Shown here: positions 7,173-13,715 of the stretch, one piece after another | Position numbering within the stretch: position 1 is the stretch's first letter | How the letters are laid out: each line of letters begins with the position of its first letter | Source of the DNA: Planctomycetota bacterium | Lineage (GTDB): Bacteria; Planctomycetota; Phycisphaerae; Tepidisphaerales; Tepidisphaeraceae | Direction of reading: 5' to 3' | Length of the DNA: 16,185 bases | Assembly (NCBI GenBank): GCA_029777755.1 | Contig: JAKORQ010000318.1 | Location: forward strand, 1 to 16,185 | Program-made: the position numbers and the translations under genes | The notes under the pieces: model-generated | Told to the model about the DNA's origin: nothing | Seen by the model: the letters and a program-made list of their open reading frames with translations, nothing else | Database searches by the model: none

Positions 7173-8258
7173 CTAGCCGGCGGCGAGGGCGGCGATGGCC
7201 TCCAGACGGTCGCGGATCGGCAGGTGCTGCGTGCACTTTTCCTCGCAGATGCCGCACTGGGTGCAGGCCGCCGCATCCTCCGGCTTCATCGACCAGTGCC
7301 ATTTCAGGCGATTGACGATGGCCGAGTCGTTGCCGTCCAGTACCTTCTGGTTATAGGCATCCATCAGCTTGGGAATCTGCACGTCGGATGGACAGGGTAT
7401 GCAGTATCCACACCCGGTGCAGAAGCCTTCGAAGCTCTCGGAGATGTGCGACTTGACGTTCTCGATGTGCTCCTGCGGATAGGGCGAGAAGTTTTCGACG
7501 GCTGCCACCGCCTGGTCGACCTGCTCCCTGTTGCTGAATCCCACCAGGGCCGAGGTGATGGCCGGCTGGGAAATGTTGAAGCGGATGGCCGCCTGCACTA
7601 CATCGTCGTCGCGGGGGCCCTTTATGAAGGAGAGGCGCTCCGCGTTGCGCGGGATCAGCCCGCCGCCCAGCGGGTTCATGGTCACCACGCCGATATTGTG
7701 CCGCGCGGCCGCCTCCAGTCCCTCGGACCGGAAGGGGAAGTTGATGGCGTTGTAGCCGATGGTCATGCCCTCGAAGTATCCGCTGTCGAGCACGCGGGCG
7801 ATCTCGCTGCCGCTCAAGTGCATGGAGACGACCAGATGCTTGATCAGTCCTTCTTCCTTCGCCTTGACGGCGGCCGGGATGGCTCCGCCGGCGATGCGCT
7901 GCTCAAGCTGATTCGGCAGGACCAGGCACCAGATGTGGAAGAAGTCAATGTAGTCGACGTTGAGGCGCTTAAGGGAGCGCTCGATGCTGCCGCGCAGCTC
8001 CTTGCCGTCCGCCGATCCGCACTTGGTGGAGATATAGAACGAATCGCGCGGCATCTGCCTGATGGCCGCCCCCATGATCAACTCGCTCTTGTCGCCGCAG
8101 TAACCCGGCGCGGTGTCGAAGTAGTTGATGCCCTTTGAATGGGCATACGTTACCAGCTCGGCCGAGCCGTCGATGTCTTCGGGATTGGCAAAACGCATCC
8201 CGCCAAACCCGATCACTGATATCTGCTTGCCCGTTTGCCCGTACGTCTTCTTCCACAT
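7173..8258 (-). CDS. Aldo/keto reductase with C-terminal [4Fe-4S] domain
   Basis: A 361-residue protein. Residues 1-~265 form an aldo/keto reductase barrel with tetrad D48, Y53, K79 and H108 (YFDTAPGY, STKCG, FFHIW). Residues ~275-361 form a ferredoxin-like tail with two cysteine clusters: C280-x2-C283-x2-C286-x2-C289-P and C332-x2-C335-x2-C338-x3-C342. The first cluster's x2 before the last Cys is usual in this subfamily. The iron-sulphur clusters suggest electron transfer to or from the barrel's nicotinamide or substrate; physiological substrates are generally unknown. Predicted cytoplasmic. AGGA lies 8 nt before the ATG and a promoter candidate is at 8291-8318. The spermidine-synthase fusion follows 47 nt downstream. 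Ends in TAG. Confidence 0.9.
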   Translation of the reverse strand: MWKKTYGQTGKQISVIGFGGMRFANPEDIDGSAELVTYAHSKGINYFDTAPGYCGDKSELIMGAAIRQMPRDSFYISTKCGSADGKELRGSIERSLKRLNVDYIDFFHIWCLVLPNQLEQRIAGGAIPAAVKAKEEGLIKHLVVSMHLSGSEIARVLDSGYFEGMTIGYNAINFPFRSEGLEAAARHNIGVVTMNPLGGGLIPRNAERLSFIKGPRDDDVVQAAIRFNISQPAITSALVGFSNREQVDQAVAAVENFSPYPQEHIENVKSHISESFEGFCTGCGYCIPCPSDVQIPKLMDAYNQKVLDGNDSAIVNRLKWHWSMKPEDAAACTQCGICEEKCTQHLPIRDRLEAIAALAAG

Positions 8259-8290
8259 GCGGTGTTTCCTGAAAGAGATAAGAAAGTCTC

Positions 8291-8318
8291 ATTTAAGCGC
8301 GATACGAAAGCGGGTCAA
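8291..8318 (-). promoter_or_regulatory. Sigma-70-like promoter candidate for the Fe-S aldo/keto reductase
   Basis: On the minus strand TTGACC (8313-8318) is followed after 16 nt by TTAAAT (8291-8296). The -35 matches five of six consensus bases and the -10 four of six. The predicted start of transcription would leave a leader of about 25 nt, enough for the Shine-Dalgarno before 8258. The -35 box lies inside a 6-8 bp inverted repeat (8313-8331) that could be an operator. Confidence 0.45.
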
Positions 8319-8331
8319 GCCGCGCTTGATC
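8313..8331. repeat. Inverted repeat over the -35 region
   Basis: TCAAGC (8315-8320) and GCTTGA (8324-8329) form a perfect 6-bp palindrome with a 3-nt centre, extendable to 8 bp with one G-T pair. It overlaps the candidate -35 box of the reductase gene. It is also flanked by two TTAAGCGC direct repeats (8293-8300 and 8343-8350). This could be a repressor site; no regulator gene is nearby. Confidence 0.4.
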
Positions 8332-8364
8332 GAAGGCATAGCTTAAGCGCTATAGTGCTGCGGT

Positions 8365-8540
8365 GTGGAGCAGTTCCGCCGGAACTGCGGGAGGCAAGGT
8401 AATCCTTGACGATCATGCACGATCAGAACCAGGGAAACCAGACGCTTCTTCACCGCCAAGCGACGAACTAACCCAGGCATCCCGTTCGAGCAGACTTCTG
8501 TCGATTCGACGTCCCGCAGCCTTGGGACAAGCCGCTCCAC
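8365..8540. other. Structured element: candidate non-coding RNA or small mobile repeat
   Basis: Two nested inverted-repeat pairs close this 176-nt stretch: GTGGAGC (8365-8371) with GCTCCAC (8534-8540), and CTGCGGGA (8385-8392) with TCCCGCAG (8512-8519). Between the two stems, each side holds its own 4-bp mini-hairpin (8374-8384 and 8521-8531). Inside are further hairpins at 8395-8408 (CAAGG/CCTTG), 8443-8462 (CGCTT/AAGCG) and 8500-8510. It starts 8 nt beyond the purH stop. A 65-codon minus-strand frame crosses it but shows no family features. No terminal inverted repeat with target duplication was recognised. I do not recognise it as 6S, SRP, tmRNA or a known riboswitch. Confidence 0.4.
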
Positions 8541-8547
8541 TTGCAGC

Positions 8548-10155
8548 TTAGTGCCGGAAGTGGCGCTCGCCGGTAAAGACCAGCACCTGGCCGCGTTCGT
8601 TGATCAGGTCGATGGTCTCCTGGTCGCGGATGCTGCCGCCGGGGTGGATGACGGCCGTCACGCCGGCGTTCATCAGGAACTCCGGGCCATCCTTGAACGG
8701 GAAGAACGCATCGCTGGCGGCCGCTCCGCCTTTCGCCCGGTCGCCGGCCTTTTCAGCCGCTATCTTGCAGCAGGTCATGCGCTCCTGCTGCCCGGCCCCA
8801 GCGCCCACCAGCATATCGTCGTTGGCGATGACCACCGCGTTGCTCTTCACATGCTTGGCCGCCAGCCAGGCGATAGCCATGTTGCGCATCTCCTGCTCGG
8901 TCGGCTGGCGCTTTGACACGACCTTCCACTTCGAGCGATCCACGCCCGCCAGGTCGCGCTTCTGCACGAGATAGCCGCCGACGATCTTGTGCATGTGCAG
9001 TTCGCTGGGATCGGTGTCGGCCAGTGTGTTTACATCGCCGACTTCAAGGATGCGGACGTTCTTCCAGCGGTTCTTCAGCAGTTCCAGGGCGTCATCGTCA
9101 TAGCCGGGGGCGACCATCACCTCGAGGAACCACTTGCCGCCCTCGGCGCTGGTCATGGCCTGTGCTGTGGCCAGGTCCACCCGGCGGTTCAGGGCGATGA
9201 TGCCGCCAAATGCCGCCACTGGATCTCCGGCATAGGTCTTCTTGAATGCCGTCACCAGGTCGCCGGCGGTGGCGAAGCCACACGGTGTGGCGTGCTTCAC
9301 GATGCAGGCGGCCGGGGTCGGCAGTTCACGGGCGGCCGTCAGGGCGGCGTCGGCATCCAGCAGGTTGATGTAAGACAGTTCCTTGCCGTGATGCTGCTTT
9401 GCGAAGGCGACGGATGCTTCCTTCGGCTGGTCCCCGACGTAGAGCGCGGCCTTCTGGTGCGGGTTCTCGCCGTAGCGGAGATCCTGCTTCTTGCGCAGTG
9501 AGATGACGATGCTCTCTGGCAGGGCATCGTCGGTCGAGGGCTGTCTGGCGGCGATCTGTTGCTGGAGGTAATTGGCGATGGCCGCGTCATACTCGGCCGT
9601 GTGGGCGAATGCCTTCTGCGCCATCTTCAGGCGGGTGCTGTAGCTGCTGGCGCCCTTGTTGGCCCGCAGTTCATCCAGCACCGCGTCATAGTCATTGGGA
9701 TTGGTGACGATCAGGACAAATGCGTGATTCTTGGAGGCGGAGCGCACCATTGAGGGCCCGCCGATGTCGATGTTCTCGATCGCCTCTTCAAACTGCACGC
9801 CAGGCTTCGCGATAGTCTGGCGGAAGGGATAGAGGTTGATGACGACCAGGTCGATCGGTTCGATGCCGTGCTGCTGCATGGCCGAGACATGCTCCGGGTT
9901 GTCGCGCAAAGCCAGCAGGCCGCCATGCACCTTTGGGTGCAGTGTCTTCACCCGGCCATCCATCATCTCCGGGAAGCCGGTGACGGCCGACACATCGGTA
10001 ACATCAAGCCCCTGTTCGCGGAGGAACTTGGCCGTCCCCCCGGTAGAGATAAGCTGAATGCCAAACTCCTGGGCCAGTGCTTTGGCGAACGGGCCAAGGT
10101 TGGCTTTGTCAGAAACCGAGATCAGGGCACGCTTGATGTTAACAAGATTGGGCAT
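8548..10155 (-). CDS. purH: Bifunctional AICAR transformylase / IMP cyclohydrolase
   Basis: A 535-residue enzyme for the last two steps of IMP synthesis: formylation of AICAR with 10-formyl-tetrahydrofolate, then ring closure. The N-terminal MGS-like cyclohydrolase domain (~1-190) shows LISVSDK, STGGTAKFL (37-45) and DGRVKTLHPKVHGG (66-79). The transformylase domain (~200-535) shows RYGENPHQKAALY (227-239), the catalytic pair K287-H288 in IVKHATPCG, SDAFFPFKDG, and HPGGSIRD near the end. Length is normal. The frame is open to 10230, but the conserved N-terminus begins at the ATG at 10155, preceded by GAGGAA about 6 nt upstream. A promoter candidate lies at 10185-10213. gcvPB upstream is 165 nt away, so purH is probably its own transcript. 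Ends in TAA. Confidence 0.97.
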   Translation of the reverse strand: MPNLVNIKRALISVSDKANLGPFAKALAQEFGIQLISTGGTAKFLREQGLDVTDVSAVTGFPEMMDGRVKTLHPKVHGGLLALRDNPEHVSAMQQHGIEPIDLVVINLYPFRQTIAKPGVQFEEAIENIDIGGPSMVRSASKNHAFVLIVTNPNDYDAVLDELRANKGASSYSTRLKMAQKAFAHTAEYDAAIANYLQQQIAARQPSTDDALPESIVISLRKKQDLRYGENPHQKAALYVGDQPKEASVAFAKQHHGKELSYINLLDADAALTAARELPTPAACIVKHATPCGFATAGDLVTAFKKTYAGDPVAAFGGIIALNRRVDLATAQAMTSAEGGKWFLEVMVAPGYDDDALELLKNRWKNVRILEVGDVNTLADTDPSELHMHKIVGGYLVQKRDLAGVDRSKWKVVSKRQPTEQEMRNMAIAWLAAKHVKSNAVVIANDDMLVGAGAGQQERMTCCKIAAEKAGDRAKGGAAASDAFFPFKDGPEFLMNAGVTAVIHPGGSIRDQETIDLINERGQVLVFTGERHFRH

Positions 10156-10184
10156 GTTTATTCCTCGCAGCGAACAGGCCGGGG

Positions 10185-10213
10185 AGGATAGCAGATCATG
10201 CTGCATACGGCAA
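10185..10213 (-). promoter_or_regulatory. Sigma-70-like promoter candidate for purH
   Basis: On the minus strand TTGCCG (10208-10213) and TATCCT (10185-10190) are separated by 17 nt, each matching four of six consensus bases. The leader to the purH ATG would be about 23 nt and includes the GAGGAA ribosome site. No purine riboswitch fits in so short a leader. Confidence 0.45.
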
Positions 10214-10236
10214 AGATGGGGGTTGGCCACATATGC

Positions 10237-10259
10237 GGCGCAAGATCAGCGCATGCGCC
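10237..10259. terminator. Stem-loop between gcvPB and purH
   Basis: GGCGCA (10237-10242) and TGCGCC (10254-10259) form a perfect 6-bp GC-rich stem with an 11-nt loop, about 60 nt beyond the gcvPB stop and upstream of the purH promoter candidate. There is no T tract, so its role as a terminator is only plausible. Confidence 0.3.
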
Positions 10260-10320
10260 CCCGAAACAGAACTCGCACACCACCTTGAGGGGTGATCCCG
10301 ATTTCCAACAATCAACAGGC

Positions 10321-11787
10321 CTATTTCGCCTTGAGGATCGGCTTTCTTGCTGCCAGGACCTCGTCCAGGCGGCGGACTGGCGTTCGCTCGGGGGCGTCCT
10401 TCAATTGTTGCGGGTCGTGCTTGGCCAGGTCCGCCAGTTCCAGCATGGCGGCGATGAACGCCTCGAGGGTGTCCAGGCTCTCGGTTTCAGTTGGCTCGAT
10501 CATCAGGCAGTTGGCTACCGGGAAATGCACGGTCGGCGGATGGAAACCGCGATCGATCAGGCCCTTGGCAAGGTCCATGATGCTCACGCCCGCGTCGATT
10601 ATCTCCTGCGGTACGGTGATGAACTCGTGTGCGCATGGATCGGCGGCCATCGGTGCATCACCCTTCGGGCCAAACGGCAGCGGGTATACATGCTTGAGCT
10701 TCTGGGCGAGGTAGTTGGCGCAAAGGATGGCTGTCTCGGAGACATTTCGCAGGCCATCCGGGCCGCAGGCACGGATGTAGGTGTAAGCGCGCAGCAGAAC
10801 TCCGAACTGGCCGACGAATGAGCGCACCTTGCCTATCGCCTTGGGGCGATTGGTGTCCAGCGAATAGCTGCCATCAGCGTTCTTCACCACCTGCGGTACG
10901 GGCAGATAGGGGGCAAGCTCCTTCCGCACGGCGATGGGGCCGGCGCCCGGGCCGCCGCAGCCGTGCGGCGTGGAGAAGGTCTTGTGCGTGTTGAAGTGCA
11001 TGATGTCGGCCCCGAAATCTCCCGGCCGGGTGATCCCGAGGATGGCATTCATGTTTGCCCCGTCGAGATAGAGGAACGCGCCCGCGTCGTGGATCAGCTT
11101 CGCCATCTCCGCGATGTGGGCGTCAAACTTGCCCACCGTGTTGGGGTTGGTGACCATGACCGCGGCCGTCTGGTCATTCAGGTGCCGCTTGAGATCCTCA
11201 AGGTCGGTCAATCCATTGGGCAGCGACTTGATAGTCACCACGTTGGCCCCGCACATCGCGCAGCTCGCGGGGTTGGTGCCGTGGGCGGTATCGGGGGCGA
11301 GAACCACGCGGCGTTGCGGCTGACCATGGTCGGCGAAGTATGCACGGATGACCTTCAGGCTGGTCCATTCGCCATGGGCGCCGGCACAGGGCTGCAGAGA
11401 GACCTCATCGAGCCCGGCAATCTCCGCCAGGAAGATGCGCAGGTGATACAGCAGTTCCAGCGCGCCCTGGCAGTCGGCGGGGTCGGAATGCGGATGCAGA
11501 TTCGCAAATCCCGACAGTCCTGCGGCCCACTCGTTGACCTTGGGATTGGCCTTCATCGTGCAGGAACCCAGCGGATAGAAATTGCCATCCACGGAGAAGT
11601 TCCGCTGTGCCAGGCGGGTGTAATGGCGGATGAGATCCAGGTACCCTACTGAAGGCAGCGGCAACGGCTCGCTGGCCGCGAAATTGGCGTCCATGGCGAC
11701 GTGCGGCACGTCCGACTCCGGCAGGTGCGTCGCGCGGGCCGGGGGCTTGGATATCTCAAACAACAAAGGCAGAGTTTCGCTGGTCAT
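10321..11787 (-). CDS. gcvPB: Glycine dehydrogenase (decarboxylating) subunit 2, P-protein beta
   Basis: A 488-residue PLP enzyme, the PLP-bearing half of the two-subunit P-protein of the glycine cleavage system. It decarboxylates glycine and passes the aminomethyl group to lipoyl-GcvH. Recognisable parts: FYPLGSCTMKANPK (70-83), QPCAGAHGEWTSLKVIRAY (132-150), DTAHGTNPASCAM, VMVTNPNTVG, LDGANMNAI, and the PLP lysine K269 in HFNTHKTFSTPHGCGG. Length and order are normal. Subunit 1 (gcvPA), gcvT and gcvH are not in this window; upstream is a divergent DUF4261 gene and downstream is purH, so the partner must be encoded elsewhere. The ATG has only a weak GGGCAAG ahead; a TATCAT hexamer lies 11 nt upstream. 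No glycine riboswitch is recognisable in the 161-nt gap. Ends in TAG. Confidence 0.96.
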   Translation of the reverse strand: MTSETLPLLFEISKPPARATHLPESDVPHVAMDANFAASEPLPLPSVGYLDLIRHYTRLAQRNFSVDGNFYPLGSCTMKANPKVNEWAAGLSGFANLHPHSDPADCQGALELLYHLRIFLAEIAGLDEVSLQPCAGAHGEWTSLKVIRAYFADHGQPQRRVVLAPDTAHGTNPASCAMCGANVVTIKSLPNGLTDLEDLKRHLNDQTAAVMVTNPNTVGKFDAHIAEMAKLIHDAGAFLYLDGANMNAILGITRPGDFGADIMHFNTHKTFSTPHGCGGPGAGPIAVRKELAPYLPVPQVVKNADGSYSLDTNRPKAIGKVRSFVGQFGVLLRAYTYIRACGPDGLRNVSETAILCANYLAQKLKHVYPLPFGPKGDAPMAADPCAHEFITVPQEIIDAGVSIMDLAKGLIDRGFHPPTVHFPVANCLMIEPTETESLDTLEAFIAAMLELADLAKHDPQQLKDAPERTPVRRLDEVLAARKPILKAK

Positions 11788-11948
11788 GTCTTGCCCGAAT
11801 GATATGGATACATCCGCGATTCTGCCATGGCGCAGCTCGCTTTGGCCGGCTGGACGGAGGTCGGGCTGAATTCTTCCGGTAGCCCGTCATTTGTACGTGC
11901 TGGCGGCGTAACATCCTTAACAGGGGTTGCGAATACCGGGGAGGGCTG

Positions 11949-12833
11949 ATGGAAGATCGGCCATGGATGATCGCCGTGCTCATGCGCGGTGAACTGAAGG
12001 GCGAGCAATTGCGGCGTCTGCTCGGCGACAGTGCCGACTTGCGCGAGGGCAAGCACGGCCTGCCGATCAGGCCGTCGCTATCGCTACTGTGTCACTGCTG
12101 CCAGACGACTATACAGGTCGATCATTTCCGCGAGCGGTGGCGCGATTCGCCGGGGGAGAACCTCGACCCGGATTCGCCGGCCTACTCAGACCAGCAGGTG
12201 AGTGAGCGGCTCATCGGCGACCCGTGGTGCCTTAAGCGAGCCATCGAGCAGCATCACGGCGAGGCTTCGGCCATCCTCGCTGCCGAGCGACATGAGGAGT
12301 ATGTGCTGTTTCGCGTGCCGCCCCAACCCGGCGCTGGCCGAATCCAAAGCTTTATCGCGCTACTGGACCTGGCGGAGCGATTCCTATCGGAGATTCGCGG
12401 GGCCGTCCTGTTTAACCCACGGGCGGAGGTTCTACGCAGTGCCGAGGATGTACGCGCGATACGCCAGCGCTCCAGCGCCAATGGGATCCCCCCGGTTGAA
12501 CTGCTGATCAATGCCCGCAGCTTTGTCCTGCCCGGTGGCTGGGCGCTGGCCGACAGCGTCGGACTTGCCCAACTGGAACTGCCGGACCAGGAAGTGGCGT
12601 TCAACCAGCCGGTGCTGGGTGTGGGAGATGCGCTGGAGTTCGTTAAAGGGTTGGCCAGTCACCTCATTGCCCATCGCACACCCATCAACAATGGCGACAC
12701 GGCCGGCGGCCCGCGTGGAACCGTCTGGGAGGCGATGCTGCTGGGGCGCGCCGCCATCGCGCCCCATCGCAAGATCATTCGCTGGCTGCCGGAGGATCGC
12801 GAAGGCATGCCGCCGACACTGGAAGTTCCCTGA
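11949..12833 (+). CDS. DUF4261 domain protein
   Basis: A 294-residue soluble protein. The C-terminal ~100 residues match the DUF4261 pattern: SVGLAQLELPDQEVAF, then LEFVKGLASHLIAHRTPINNGDTAGGP, then an RKIIRWLP end. The middle (about 100-190) has the family's hydrophobic strand and helix pattern (EYVLFRV, LLDLAERFLSEIRGAVLFNPRAEVL, IPPVELLINARSF). The N-terminal part has an unusual CHCC cluster (C48, C50, C51) that could bind metal, though no second Cys/His pair is obvious. The function of DUF4261 proteins is unknown. The ATG at 11949 follows a strong GGGGAGGG site. It is divergent from gcvPB and convergent with the split hydrolase gene, 12 nt away. Ends in TGA at the base of a long stem-loop. 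Confidence 0.75.
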   Translation: MEDRPWMIAVLMRGELKGEQLRRLLGDSADLREGKHGLPIRPSLSLLCHCCQTTIQVDHFRERWRDSPGENLDPDSPAYSDQQVSERLIGDPWCLKRAIEQHHGEASAILAAERHEEYVLFRVPPQPGAGRIQSFIALLDLAERFLSEIRGAVLFNPRAEVLRSAEDVRAIRQRSSANGIPPVELLINARSFVLPGGWALADSVGLAQLELPDQEVAFNQPVLGVGDALEFVKGLASHLIAHRTPINNGDTAGGPRGTVWEAMLLGRAAIAPHRKIIRWLPEDREGMPPTLEVP

Positions 12834-12871
12834 CCTTCATCACGTTCACTGGGCGGCCGTGATGAAAGTCA
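12831..12871. terminator. Long stem-loop at the meeting point of two convergent genes
   Basis: TGACCTTCATCACG (12831-12844) and CGTGATGAAAGTCA (12858-12871) pair over 14 positions with one mismatch (a G-U pair in the minus-strand transcript), with a 13-nt loop. The stem begins exactly at the TGA of the DUF4261 gene, and the loop contains the TGA of the minus-strand hydrolase gene. No T tract follows on either strand. A bidirectional terminator or 3'-end stabiliser is the best guess. Confidence 0.55.
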
Positions 12872-13706
12872 GCGCTGCCCGCGAGGAGGGCGTGGAGAAG
12901 GCGAAGCTTCCCTGTGCATCCTCGCTCAACACAGTCTCGGTGCGCTTCACCAGGTCCCACTGCACGATCTTCCACTTGCCAGCGGGCAGATTCGCCGTGA
13001 TACCCTCATGCGCCCTGTCGGACGCCAGCAGGTACTGCCTGCCTTCCGCGTGCATGGCGCGGAAGTTGTCGTGCGCGCCGGCGAAGATTGAGTTGCTGGC
13101 CTTGCCAACCGGCGTCATCTCCCAGAAACGCACGTTGGCATCAACCTTCTCGCGCAGGTAGCCGAGCATATGCACGACCGGGTGGTCGGAGATGTTCTCG
13201 GCGTTGATGGCAAAGCCCCAATAGTAGGGGCCCTTCATGATACCGGTGGTGCGATAGCCGGTGGTTCCATAACCGCCGCCGATGAACGTGCCCAGCACGC
13301 CCTCGATCACATCCTCGGCCGTCGCCTCCTCGCCGTAGTAGCCGTTCTCATCATTCATCGTCGGCTTGCCGAGGTTGTTGGCGTAGTCCTGCATGATGCC
13401 ATCGGCACACAGGTGCATGTCGGAGACTTCCGGGTGCTTGGGCATCTTGCCTTGGCGGATCGAGTGCGTGCACCAGTCGCCGTTGATGCCGGTCATTCCA
13501 CTTCTGCCGCGGTTCCACGGGCCATGCCAGTCATGGATCGAGAGGGGCGTGGGATAGGGCAGCAAGCTCCGCAGCGTGGTGCCGATCTCGACCACCTGGG
13601 CATCGTCGTACTGGTCACTGTACTCGTTGGCCAGCGTCAGCCAGACGTTGGGATATGCCCCGTAGCGAGCGGCGATGTAGCGCAGGTAGGTGCTCGTGCG
13701 CGCCAT
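12846..13706 (-). CDS. C-terminal half of a split clan GH-A-like glycoside hydrolase
   Basis: This 286-codon frame is in the same phase as the segment ending at 13713 and begins two codons after its TAG. It holds what look like both catalytic glutamates of a clan GH-A barrel: E28 in VWLTLANEYS (the NE acid/base) and E120 in KPTMNDENGYYG (candidate nucleophile). The last ~70 residues (SIFAGAHDN..LASDRAHEGI..PAGKWKIVQWDLVKRTETV) look like the small beta domain that often closes such enzymes. An internal ATG at 13706 follows AGGAG, which overlaps the TAG, by only 3 nt, so re-initiation is possible. On its own the fragment lacks the first strands of the barrel and a signal peptide. Most likely one gene with the upstream segment, broken by a nonsense change or a sequencing error. 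Confidence 0.7.
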   Translation of the reverse strand: MARTSTYLRYIAARYGAYPNVWLTLANEYSDQYDDAQVVEIGTTLRSLLPYPTPLSIHDWHGPWNRGRSGMTGINGDWCTHSIRQGKMPKHPEVSDMHLCADGIMQDYANNLGKPTMNDENGYYGEEATAEDVIEGVLGTFIGGGYGTTGYRTTGIMKGPYYWGFAINAENISDHPVVHMLGYLREKVDANVRFWEMTPVGKASNSIFAGAHDNFRAMHAEGRQYLLASDRAHEGITANLPAGKWKIVQWDLVKRTETVLSEDAQGSFAFSTPSSRAALTFITAAQ

Positions 13707-13712
13707 CTTCTC

Positions 13713-13715
13713 CTA
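13713..13715 (-). other. In-frame amber codon inside the hydrolase gene
   Basis: TAG separates ..TTQHN from EKMARTSTYLRYIAARYG. The frame is open for 276 codons before and 288 after, and the protein reads as one family member across the stop. A Trp (TGG) or Gln (CAG) codon changed by one base would restore it. Six other genes in this window end in TAG, so general reassignment of this codon is unlikely. Confidence 0.85.

Noticed and set aside
7167..8138. 323-codon plus-strand open frame opposite the Fe-S aldo/keto reductase
   Set aside because: It is fully antisense to a gene with clear catalytic and iron-sulphur motifs, has no family features, and is explained by GC-rich codon use.
8343..8540. 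65-codon minus-strand frame after purH
   Set aside because: It starts with GTG inside the outer stem of the structured element, has no good ribosome site, and its sequence is dictated by inverted repeats; better explained as non-coding structure.
11788..11948. Glycine riboswitch upstream of gcvPB
   Set aside because: The characteristic conserved aptamer segments are not seen on the minus strand, and the gap is mostly needed for the divergent gene's own upstream region.
13713..13715. Pyrrolysine or general amber reassignment
   Set aside because: Six other genes in the window end in TAG, and the protein is not of a methylamine methyltransferase family.
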